A stretch of DNA of 64,000 bases from Gaeumannomyces sp. JS-464 (Eukaryota > Ascomycota > Sordariomycetes > Magnaporthales > Magnaporthaceae), in NCBI GenBank assembly GCA_002197995.1, contig NGZR01000005.1, positions 4,960,001 through 5,024,000 of the forward strand. The letters run 5' to 3'. The first letter of the stretch is position 1. Each line of letters opens with the position of its first letter. The translations under genes were made by a program, and so were the position numbers. The notes under the pieces are model-generated. The model was not told where the DNA came from. It saw only the letters and a list, made by a program, of their open reading frames with translations, and made no database searches. Shown in pieces: positions 49,519 to 60,222 of this stretch.

Positions 49519-51455
49519 CTACTTCTTGCCCATCATGTCGAGGTATGCCTCGAATCCGATGCTCTGAAGTTCCCTGTCCTTTGCCAAGACTGCCTCCTCC
49601 ATGTCCGACTGATACCGCATCATCTGCTCCTGATACCTGGGGAATATAGATCCGAGCATCCTAATGGCCAGCACGGCCGCATTGGTCGAGTTGTTGATGC
49701 CCACCGTGGCAACGGGCACGCCCCTGGGCATCTGTACGATGCTGAGCAGGCTGTCGAGGCCGTCCAGGTGGGTCGCCTTGACCGGCACCCCGATTACGGG
49801 GATGGGGCAGTGCGACGCGAACATGCCTGGGAGGTGGGCTGCACCGCCGGCCGCGGCGATGGCGACCTTGATGCCGCGGCCGGCAGCCCCGGCGGCCACG
49901 TCGCGCATGAGGTCGGCCGTCCGGTGAGCCGACGTAATCCGGACCTCGAAGGGGACGCCGAACTCCTTGAGCACGTCCAGGCCCGCCTTCATTACGGGCA
50001 TGTCCGAATCGGAACCCATGGTCACCAGGACGAGCGGGCCAGACGACGGCGCAGGCTCCGGTGTGGGGGTAGGCGCTGAAGATGGCTGCTGCTGTTGCTG
50101 CTGCGGCCTCAGCTGCGCAGTCGCCGCACGCAGGCGCTCCTGCCTCATGGCGTCGGCGAGCTCCATCAACGGCGCAGAGTGGCGCTCCAGGTCGGCGATG
50201 CCAAACTGGCCTGTCGTCGTGATGTGGCCAATCTTCCTTCCTGGCTTGCTCACCTTGCCGTAGAGGTGGACGTAGACGTCCATGCTGTCGCCAAAGGTGT
50301 GCGCCGCCGTCTCGACGAGCTTGTCGTGCGACTCAGGCGCGGCGCCGCCCAGGATGTTGATCATGATAGCTGACGGCACGCGCGGGGTCAGGCGCTCGGG
50401 CAGCGGCAGATCCATGAGGGCGTAGAGTTGGGCCTTGTACTGGGAGAGGTAGGGCACGGCCTCGATGGTGTAGTGGCCCGAGTTGTGTGGGCGCGGGGCG
50501 ACCTCGTTGACCAGGATGGCGCCGTCGTCGAGCAGGAACATCTCGACGGCGAAGACGCCCCTGCCCGCCAGGGTCGAGATGGCCTGGCAGGCCGTCTCGC
50601 GGGCCTTCTCGCACGCCTGCTTGGGCACGTCGCGTGGCGGCATGAAGGTCTTGGTGCAGATGCTGTCCTCGTGCACCGTCTCGACAGCCGGATAGGCCAT
50701 CAGCGACTTGAGATCGCCGGCGTCGCTCTCGGTTCTCACCACCATGACGGCCAGCTCCTTGGCGAAGCTGCACCACTTCTCGGCGTACAGCGGCAGGCCG
50801 CCCAGCTCCTTAACGGCCGCCTCGAGGTCGTCTTCGCTCGAGACCTTGAAGTTCCCCCTGCCGTCGTAAGAGCCCTTGCGAGCCTGGAAAAAACAAGGGC
50901 GTCAGCGGCCGCCACTGCTACTAAGCAGGTGAGGCGCAAGTTTCCGTAGTTACTGTACTGTACCTTTAGCATGAACGGGTAACCGAACTTGCGGCCCGCT
51001 TCCCTTAGCGAAGCCAGCATCTCATCCCCCGCAGCGACGGCGACCTGGTCGGCGATGGGCAGGCCGTGGCGGCGGTAGTGCTCCTTCTGCTCGTACTTGT
51101 CCTGGATGAGCCTAATGGTCCTCCAGGACGGGTGGACGGGCACCTTCTTGCGGGTCTTTGTGCCGTCGGCGGCGATGACCTCGACGCCGTTGGTCTCGAT
51201 GTCCTCGAGCACCTCGGTGTCGACGTGCTCGATTTCGACCGTCAGCACGTCGCACCGCGCCGCCAGTTCGCGGATCTTGACGGGGTCCTTGAACGAGCCC
51301 TTGACGTGCAGGTCGTTGAGGTTGGCAGCGTGCTTGGCCGGCGAGGCCGCCTCGTCCAGGACGGCGATCTCGAAGCCAAGCGGGCCGGCGGCCTCGCAGA
51401 GCATTCGGCCCAGCTGGCCGCCCCCGAGGAGGCCTATCACAGGCATCTTGTCCAT
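49519..51455 (-). CDS. ADE2: phosphoribosylaminoimidazole carboxylase, PurK-PurE fusion
   Basis: Converts AIR to CAIR in purine synthesis. Exons 51455-50964 and 50883-49519 give 618 residues. The N-terminal ATP-grasp (PurK-like) part begins MDKMPVIGLLGGGQLGRML and includes FMLKARKGSYDGRG, EMFLLDDGAILVNEVAPRPHNSGHYTIEA and KVSKPGRKIGHIT. A linker with a Gln6 tract and Pro/Ser/Thr-rich segment leads to the C-terminal PurE domain: VLVTMGSDSDMPVM, ITSAHRTADLM, IAAAGGAAHLPGM, PVIGVPVKATHLDGLDSLLSIVQMPRGVPVATV. Start taken at the ATG giving the canonical N-terminus. No frame breaks despite lying near the indel-rich zone. Confidence 0.96.
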
Positions 51456-51978
51456 TGCCGGCAACTCCTGTGTGACGCGTGTTCAGGCCTCAAAATTGTA
51501 TGTCGGAAATCGCAAGCAGAGTCTGGCGGGGCCTTGGCGTGTGACGCAGGTACGGCGGGGTATTTTTTTTTTCGAAAACCTGACTTCGGCCAAAATCCGT
51601 CCATTTATACAATTGAATCAGCCACAGCGGCCCCGAGATCACAGTCCAAGATTTGGCGATGGCAAACTTTTCAAAGTCAACTTTGCAAAATCAGCGCGGC
51701 GGGCGTATCTGAGTTCCAGGAAAGCCATGGACGTCAAGAATGATAAAGCGGAACTCCTGAATAGCCTCCAACCCCTGAGGTCATGGGCTGAAGCATCACA
51801 GAAAACTTGTCCCAAGACTCACATTAAACCGCCCACATAGCATTCTCCATCTTGTGTACGCGTCCATCGTATTTTCTCTCCCCTCCATCGTTCGCGGACC
51901 TGGTCACATATTCTCTAGGCAAAGTAGAGGCCAAGCGAGTCAGATCCGTGTGAAGACCATACGCCTCACAAAAAAAGG
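51456..51978. other. divergent promoter of ADE2 and the small secreted protein gene
   Basis: No gene seen. A GAGTCA element (reverse TGACTC) is at 51937-51942, closer to the secreted-protein start than to ADE2. Confidence 0.5.
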
Positions 51979-52779
51979 ATGGTTGCAAACATGATGGCCA
52001 TGGCTGCGGCCGCCCTCGTGGCCCTGGGCAGCGCCCTTGTCCACGGCGACGGGTTGGTCACCAAGACCCGGCTCGTGCAGGCCCAGCAGACGACTGGCAC
52101 GGACACGGACGGCATGATCAGCACAACTCTGGTGGTGTCGAGGCGCCCCATAACCACCAAGCTCACCACCGTGTACGGAACCGAGGTTGTCATCGTGAGC
52201 ACTACCGGGTCCCCCGTCGGCACCACCACCATCGCCGGACCGACGCCGGGCCCTACCGGCAAGACCCCGGGCCCGATCCGCGGCATCCACAAGTGCGAGG
52301 AGGGCAACCATCTCGTCAGTGCCTTTCTTGCCCTGCCTCTCTCCTTATCTACGAGGAACTCAAGCCCGTGAGGACAGACAGCTAACACCGAGAACACATG
52401 TGCAGACATGGAAAGAATGGCGCATCATAACGACCGATGCCGACGTCTACAACGACCCCCACAAGTACTGCGGATCCGGCTACCTGGCCAACTTCCGGGG
52501 CGAGTGCGGCATCATCACCAAGTGGGTGTTCCCCCTTGTCAGATCTTGAATTATTCTTCCCCTTAAGTGCCCTACCTCTTCCGAGATCTCTCTACTGACT
52601 CCCTGTCCGCCTTGTGCCCCTTTGTTCGAAACAGTTGGGGATGCGGATGCACCGACGGTCGCCCGTGGCCCTGCCAGGACATCTGGATGTCCTTCCAGAC
52701 CAACGCGATCTGCAAGGCCGACAGCATCAGGTCCGCGTTCCACAAGGCCACAAGCGGAAATGTTCAAATGGCTTGCTGA
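51979..52779 (+). CDS. small cysteine-rich secreted protein
   Basis: Not recognised as a known family. Exons 51979-52314, 52406-52521 and 52635-52779 encode 198 residues. A signal peptide (MVANMMAMAAAALVALGSAL, likely cut near residue 20-25) is followed by a Thr/Pro-rich stretch (TTKLTTVYGTEVVIVSTTGS) that could be O-glycosylated. A C-terminal domain of about 100 residues has eight cysteines in CEEG, YCGSGY, ECGII, WGCGC, PCQD, ICKAD and a terminal Cys, suggesting four disulfides. No GPI signal. Could be a secreted effector or wall-associated protein. The splice junctions are supported by preserved frame and Cys spacing. Confidence 0.7.
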
Positions 52780-53038
52780 GCTTGTTGTCCGCACTAAACA
52801 TGAGGGCGGCGTGTCAGATATGTTCTGGTTTCTTGTTTTAGCGCGTCCCGGCTCGGACGGCGAGTCGTCTTCGCCCCATTGTCGTTTTCGAGGTCAATGT
52901 GGCAAGGAGGCTGACGGAACTTGTAAAGAATTAGTTGTGTGTATGGCTTCCATCGTGTTCTTCGTTCTTTTTTATCTTTAACCCTTGTCACTTAGATATC
53001 TCTGTTAGAGTGATAGGCCCTACGCGATCATTTCTAGG

Positions 53039-54866
53039 CTAGCGCACCTCCCAGACCTGAGACTCTGTGACATCGCCAGCGCTGGCAGCCTCCTTATTTT
53101 CACCCTGCTGCTCCACACCCCAGTCCACCTTCAAGCGTAGGCCGCGCGGGTGGTCGTCAGGGATCGAGACGGTCAGCTTGCCGGACACGGTCTGGCCCTT
53201 GGTCAGCGCTAGGGGAGCGCACTCTGGGCGGGTGGTCAGGATTCCCTGCTTCCAGTGCGTCGGGATGCCAAAGGGCCCCGTGGTGAAGGCGACGCGGTCA
53301 GCGCGGCTGCTGTCGCCCCAGGCGAGGGCGGTGGCGTCGGCCGGCTCGACCGTTTTTGTGCGCGCGTTGCAGAAGAAGGTGTCGAACCATATGACGAAGG
53401 CGTCGAGGCGCGGCACGTCGGCCGTCAGAGTGGAGCGCCAGGCCGACTCGAAGACCAGGTCCTCGACGCGGACGGTGTGCAGGTCCAGCATGCGGAACAT
53501 GAAGGGCTTGCCGCACAGGGAGCGCGGGGCGAGAACCTCGATGTGACTCTCAGCGCAGATGCCCTCCTGCATGGCCTTCATGTCGAAGCCGTAGACGTTG
53601 CGCCAGAAGGTGATGTGGTCGTCGACCCAGTCCTGGTCGGACATGGGCGCAACCCACATGGACGTGTGGCTCGGGGCGAGCAGGCCGTCGGGGGCCAAGT
53701 AGCGGTCGCGCGCCCACAGCACACTAGGAAGCATGGCTTCATAGAGCAGACAGTAGCCCATCCACTCGCTCACGATGATATCCACTTGCTCCACGGGCAG
53801 CTTTACTTCCTCCATCTTACCCTTGAGGCAGGTGATATGCTCGCCGAGTCCGTTGTTGAAGATGTTCTCGCGCGCCTTGTCGATGATGTCTGAGTTGTCC
53901 ACCGCGATGACTAGCTTGGCTCCAGCCTTAGCACAGAACATGCTGAGGATACCAGTGCCGCAGCCGATGTCGAGGACCACTTTGCCCTTGAAAAGGTCCT
54001 TATTGTTGTAGATGAAGTCGCGGTAGGCCTCCGTCCGCACGGCATCCTTAAGCATAGTCTCGTGGATCTCTGCAGTGCCGTATGGTTAGGCTTCATGAGC
54101 ATACACGTATATGAAGATATACCGGGGGAGAAAGTCATCAAAGAGCAATATCAACGCACCATTGCTCGCATACGAGTCCCAGTAGTACTTGGACTCAATC
54201 GACCTCCTTAGCAGGAGCGGCAGGAGCGGCGCTAGACGCGGCCGCGGTCGACGAGGCGCCCTCGTCCTCACCCCAGCGCTGGTCCAGGGTCTGCTGCACG
54301 GCCATGCGATAGTCGGCGAACTGGCGCACGAGGCGGTCCAGCTCGGTTTGGAGCTCAGCATTGCGCGACCGAAGGCTCTCAGCCTCGCCACCGGCAGCCG
54401 CCGGATCCCCAGCAGCGGGCGTGGTGCTCTCGGGGAGATCGTCAAGGGCCATGATGAATGCATCGTCGGCCAGGACCGGCTTCAGGTAGCGGTCGTCCTC
54501 CAGGTCGGCGGGCTGGATCTCGGCCGGCAGAGCCGCGCCGTCCAGCGCCCGTTGGCGGACTTGAGGGATCGTTTCCAAGTCAGCGCGTATTCACATCCAC
54601 AGAATCCACAGATCTGGGAATTGGGTGCAACCGTAGTTGATGAGCTTGATGCAGCCGTAGAGGTCAAGTCCCAGCCGGTCGCGCGTGGCAACAAAATCAA
54701 AGCCATGCTTCTCCTTGCAGTGCTTCACCATGGAAACCGCGTCTGTGAAGAAGGCGTCGTCAAGGAGAGACACGATGGTGGGCAGCTCCTCGACTTCGTT
54801 CTCGGCGTCAACCCACCCGTCCTCACTCGACGTATCCGAGCCGCTGGAAGAAGGGGGCCCAGCCAT
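53039..54866 (-). CDS. protein arginine N-methyltransferase, PRMT3-like (one frame break)
   Basis: S-adenosylmethionine-dependent type I arginine methyltransferase; PRMT3 homologues methylate ribosomal protein uS5. Exons 54866-54632, 54559-54160 and 54069-53039, about 555 residues. The N-terminal C2H2-like region reads SLLDDAFFTDAVSMVKHCKEKHGFDF: the histidines remain, but the usual Cys pair aligns with Ser and Asp. A coiled-coil segment (LRSRNAELQTELDRLVRQFADYR) follows. The catalytic core has the start YYWDSYASN, motif I VLDIGCGTGILSMFCAKAGA, double-E loop SEWMGYCLLYEAML and THW loop PTHWKQGI. The first spliced intron (54560-54631) has a weak GTTGCA donor. The frame breaks near 54199 (one extra T or two bases missing) just before ESKYYWDSY. 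Confidence 0.87.
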
Positions 54867-55599
54867 TTTGGAGTGCAGCTCGATGTCACGGTATCGGCTG
54901 GCGTAATTGAAGTTGGCTACTGCAAATAATGGACTCAGCGGTTCCGTTTCTAGTCAAAGTCGAGCCGTTACCAATTCGAACCGTGTGTGACGGGTCTATG
55001 AATTTCTCCCACGCGTGGACAAACAAACTGCCAATCCGGGAACTTTTTTTAAGACCCCTCCTTCCCCTCTTGCAGTATTTTTCTGCCCTTGGATTTTCTC
55101 CCATATACCCCCTTAACTTCCATGGATCTTACTCGTTACTCCGAGCCCTGCAGACCGTCGACTCTTGAGGCTCCCCACATTTTCCCTAGCCCTTTCAACT
55201 GCAAATTGGACAGTTAAAAAAAGTTGTGAACCCCTCGCTCCTCGTATTCGTCAGACCCTGCCTCCTTGGAGACAATGACCTCCCGCTAATATTGACACAG
55301 CGCGGTCGAATGCGACAGTTTACCTTTGCAGGTACCTCTGCTTGCCTTCAGGGACTTACATATTTGGGTAAATAGGTTTCCACATAACATTGTGACGGAC
55401 TCGTTTAGGTAGATGGATATGTGCTGACAAATTCCACAGCCAGATCTTACATTTCAAGCGCTGCCTCGCCATGACGACTTGGTGAGCAGGCCCAAGAATA
55501 CGGAGAACGTGACGAGTATACAAGTGGTAGCTGGGTCGGCTTCAAATTTGCAAGTGTTTTCTAGAGCCAGGGGAATGTCCAGACGTAGCCTTTCACTCG
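54867..55599. other. intergenic between USO1 3' end and the PRMT promoter
   Basis: No gene seen. Includes GGTACC and TAGGTAGA fragments of the recurring CCTA/TAGG motif (about 55330-55420). Confidence 0.5.
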
Positions 55600-58500
55600 C
55601 TACTCGTCGTCGTCATCATCGTCGTCATCGTCATCGTCAGAGTCCTCGTCATCATCGGAATCCTCGCCATCAGAAACCGCCTGGCCGAGAGCCTTCAACC
55701 GTTCCTGAGAGGGGAAAAGTGGTTAGCGGGATGGATCGTCGCCTCACCGGGCCTGGGGTGTGGTGGCCTGGGGAGAGGAGAGCGAAACACCAACCTTGTA
55801 CTTGGTAGTCTTCTCTTCCAGATCTCCAAACACCATCAGGAGGTCGTCCAGTTCACCCTGTGTCGCCTTCTTTTCTGCTTGCGCCTGTTTTAAAAGGGTA
55901 TCACCCTAGAAAGACGTAGCCGAGGTTTGTTAGCAAGAAACAGACCACAGAAGCGCCGCGCCCATTTCATCCTTTCGAACCCACCTTCTTCACTTGCTCC
56001 TCCTTGCTTGCTACCAGCTTCTCCTTCGAAGTCACAAGCTGCTCCAGCTCACGAAGCCTCCCGTCGCGCTCCGTAAGGCTCTTTTGTAGCGCTTCTAGTT
56101 TCCCTTCGGCCTCCATGGTCGCAGCGACCTGAGCAGCAAGCTTCGTGTTGAAATCGTCCTTGGCGGTCTGCAAGTCATGCGTCTTCGATTTATTTGCCTG
56201 CAGGTCCTTGTTAGTCTCTTAAGTTGGCTCTGTCTTCTAGACAAGCATGGCCGGCTTCCCACCTTCATGAGGTCGACTTCGAGCCGGCTTATGGTGGCTC
56301 GGAGGTCGGCCACAGCAGCCTCGTTACGGCGTTGTGTGCGCTCCAGCTCGGCAGTTGCCAACTTCTTTGCCTGCTCTGCCTGCCTCTGAAGCTCACCCTC
56401 GCGCGCCTGAAGCTTCCTCTGGAGTTCATCCTCCCGTGATCGAAGCTGTTTCTGCAGCTCATCCTCCCGCTGCTTATGCTTCCTCTGCAGCTCCTCTTCT
56501 CGTGACTGGCTCTGCTTGCGTAGTTTTCTGCGTTGGGTGTTAGAATTGGTCCGCCGGTAAGTCTACCGGCCAGGCAAGGGTAGTCTGGACGAGGACGTGT
56601 AACTTACCCGATCTCCTCCTCGTGTAACCGCTGTAGAGACTCGTTTACTGCCTTGAGCCTTGAAAGTTCTGCCAGTGTCGATTCCTTTACCCGTCTGTGA
56701 TCCGCCTGTTCCTGTCCGAGCTGGCCGTCGAGGGATGCAATCTTGAGCTGCGCCTCTTGTAATTCCCTGTCTTTTTCCTCCATCTGGCTCCGGAGCCCGT
56801 CGACGAGTTCTCGCGAGATGCCCTTCTGGACGCCGTTCGCCACGACTGATATCTCCATCCCTGGCTCTCTGTCGATGGCTCGGAGAATGCGGCTGTAATT
56901 GTCCTTGAAGAACTCGACAAACGAGCCGTCGAAGAAGACGTCGGGAAGCTTCTGGCCCGACGAGGCATCCAACCGCTGGGGGAGCACCTCGAAATCGCGG
57001 ACTAGGGGATGGCTCCTCAGCTTGCTTAGTTTGTCGGTATACACCTCACGGGTCATTTTCTGAAGAAGAATCGGTTGCAGCGTCGTTCTTGGCACAGGGG
57101 AATCCTTGGTCGAAAACTCGTAAACAACGCCCAGCAGCATCGCGCACAGGCCCTGTACGATCGGCCCTCCACCCGTGTTCTTAGCAACGGCGTTGACGAG
57201 CCCCTGGATGTTGCTACCCTCTCCGAGGAAATCGTTGACGCCGTCAAGATCCTCAAACAGCCAGCACAGCAGCAGCATGAGACTTCCGATGAGAACACGT
57301 TCGTCGTCACCCCGCCCCAGGCCCGAGACGAGGTGCGCGGTGATGGTTTGGATGCTCGTCACTACCTCCTCACCGCTCTCTTCGTCGCCCTCGGTAACGT
57401 CCATGGCCATGGCCTTGGCCTGAGGGCTGTCCATGATCAAGTGCAGCATAATGACGGCGGCGAACCAATATCGGTAAGGGTCAGTCACCGACTCGTCGGC
57501 GGGCGACCGCATCAGGGTGGTCAAAACGTTCGCCGTCTCGTCCGCGCCCGATCGGTGGCCCTCTATGGCTCTTGATAAAAAGTGCTGGCGCACCTCCGAG
57601 TGGTGGAAGAAGTACGCTTTAAGGCAGCCGCATGCCGCAAACCTCAGGTCAAAGTCCTGCGCTGTGTGAATACTCAGGGTAAGGTCTAGTAGACCATCGA
57701 TTACATAGACGGTCACCGTGCCGTTTGCCTTCTTGTTCGGAGGCTGCCCGTCAATATGCTGCGGTTGGTCGAGGGGAGAAGGGACCTGCAGCTGGGCGAA
57801 ATTCTCTTGGAGAACAGCGTTGCCTCTGATAATATCAGCACAGGTTATGAGAGCCTGGAAGAGAGAGGGTTTGCATTAGAAATAGTAACAGCATGTCGGA
57901 GCCGGACTGGCGAGACGAGATAAGGGGGCACCAATATTGAAGACTGAATAAATACGCGTCGATATAGGCATATAAAGTGGGGTGGTTGGCTACTCACCTC
58001 GGCCTTGATGGTTGTATCTGCGTCGTGGTTGAAGGCTAGCTGGAGGGCGTGAAACAACAAGCCGTGCTGCCAGAAGGCGGCCTGGTTCTGAGGGGTGCCC
58101 ACAGCTCCGGCTACAAGGAAGAGCCGGACAACGGCAAGCAGGGCATATACGTTCCTGTTGCGCTGTTCCTCAGCCCAAGGGGCAATCTCGCGCTCCTCGC
58201 CCTCGGCGGGCTGGTAGGCGTTCTTGAGAAGCCCCGTGAGCTTTGCGACGCAGCCCGTCTCGCGGAAGAGTGTTTGGTTGGACGGGTTGATCCGTAGCAG
58301 GTTGGCCAGGAGTATTAAGCAGTCCTCGACGACGCGGCCGCCCTCGGCCAAGCCGCCATCGGAAGCGACGACCAGGAGAATGCGCTCAAAGGCGTTCTCG
58401 AAGGCGACCAGCTTCTGGATCTCGACCGAGCTTGGGGTGAGGTAGGTGAGCAGGGTGATAGCCTCGTTGCGGACGGCCTCGCGGCGGTCGTCGAGCACGG

Positions 58501-58981
58501 CGACGAGGCGGGGGATTCCCAGGGGCGCGGTGAGGACGCATTCTTCGGTGCGCTCGGTGCGGGCGGAGTGGACGGCGGAGAGTAGCTGCAGCGAGTACAG
58601 GCGCGAATAGAAGTCGGGGGTTTCGAGGAAGTCGAGCAGGAGGGTGATGTTCTCCTGACGCTGGGTAAACTCGTCGGCGAGCCAGAGGGCGATCTCGTCT
58701 GAGGCCTCGGGGCTGTCGTGGTTGGGGCTGAAAAGCATCAGCAAGGTCTCTAGCACGCCCTTGACCGTGTCTACATCCTCGCCATCTTTAGACAGACACC
58801 CAATCAGACTGCGGAGGGCGCCCGAGGCGACCGAGGCCGGATACTGCTTGGCGAAGCTGCGCAGGCCCAGGATGGCGGCGCGGCGGTCCTCAAGCAGCGT
58901 CGCTGAGCCGAGGCGGCCGCTCAGCACCGAGATGGTCTCGCCGACCGACTGCTTCGCCGGCGCCGCGGGAATCGAAAACAT
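55600..58981 (-). CDS. USO1: vesicle-tethering protein Uso1/p115
   Basis: Golgin that tethers ER-derived vesicles to the Golgi before SNARE pairing. Six exons (58981-57998, 57854-56608, 56527-56263, 56197-55985, 55905-55795, 55704-55600) encode 974 residues in one frame. The armadillo-like globular head begins MFSIPAAPAKQSVGETISVL and includes LLEDRRAAILGLRSFAKQYP, GIPRLVAVLDDRREAVRNEA and GLLDLTLSIHTAQDFDLRFA. A long coiled-coil tail follows (LQRKHKQREDELQKQLRSRE; LQKSLTERDGRLRELEQL). The C-terminus is a run of Asp and Glu, as in p115 family members. Start selected at the conserved MFSI. No frame breaks. Confidence 0.94.
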
Positions 58982-60222
58982 TGTTGGCGAGGTCGTCGGC
59001 AACTTGCGGGGGGAGTCAGGCGGAAACTAGGTAGGATCTAGGACAGCGAGCCATCGAGGAGCGTTTGCAGATTCATGATGGGCCGAGTCGCCTCTGGATT
59101 TCGTCTTGTCGAATACGCTCGCGGATTCGTCTCTCCTCAGGCTATTCCTAAATTCGCCGCTCTTCTTTCCCTCTACTATTTATTCCTTGTCGGTCGACTT
59201 GTGGCGCCTGGCTCCTGAGGTTTAACTTCTGGGCAGATGGGCGTCGCTGATAATGGTATTGGGGGGCAGCTTGGGCACACCTCCATCAATGTGGACACCT
59301 CGCGGCGCGGGCAGGGGCACACATCAGCAATTGTCCCTGACCCAGGGCACCCGGCTTTTCAGCTATCAATGTTGCTGTGGGACAGCCGTGCCTGTGATCA
59401 TGGCAGACCAAACAGGAAGTATCTTCTGAACACTATCTCCAATTTTGGTTTCGCAAATTCATACTCGCTGAATACTTGACATTTTTTCGGTATTAGATCA
59501 TGGGGATGCACGCGATATAGAACTAGAACTGCGCCGGGAAAAGACTGCTCATATGGAGGAGACCATCATGCAGGGACTGGTCGCGCAGGCCCGGAGTTCT
59601 CTGACGCTTCTGCCTGTCTGGTGACTTGTTTTGCTAATTTCTTTCCTTTTCTTTAACTTTCAGATATCTCACAAAGTAGCACTGATCATTCTTCCTTTGA
59701 CAAACAGTTTGCCTCTGGTTAGTCGCTGGGCATCCTTTCTCGAGACCAACTGTGAGCCAGATCCGATCTTGCCTTAAGTTACATGATCGGCTCTGTCGCG
59801 TCTTTGGAGACCCACGCTGAAGACTGGCGCGCCCAAAATCCGGCAGAAATACGATAAGATAAACTTCAATTAGTCACCATTGCAGAGGAGATACCTTGGC
59901 CCACACCAAGCTTTCACCGGCGGAAAAGTACTGCACTCATTCACGATACCTTTGTTTCGATCCACCTTTGTCCTCACCGCCCTGGTTTTGCGAAAGCAAG
60001 ACCCTTCCATTCACCGAATCCGGCTGCGACTTGGTTCCTGCAGCTCCTGTCCTTCCCTCCTCCCACAACCGCAGCTGCGACGGCTGCCCTTCAACCCAAA
60101 TTCCATCCGGGCGCGTCGCCCAGTTTCCTCCTGTCCCATCACATTCTCTAGGGGCTACCCAAGTCGCGACGACAAGGCCTATATCCCGCAAGCCGCGAGC
60201 GTCGCCACTCACTACCACCGCC
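58982..60222. other. divergent promoter region USO1 / RAT1
   Basis: 1.24 kb without a recognised gene. RAT1 may have a long leader, since Pro/Arg-rich open frames immediately upstream show no domain. Confidence 0.5.

Noticed and set aside
55601..55670. GTC/ATC trinucleotide run considered as a microsatellite
   Set aside because: It encodes the acidic Asp/Glu C-terminus expected for Uso1/p115.
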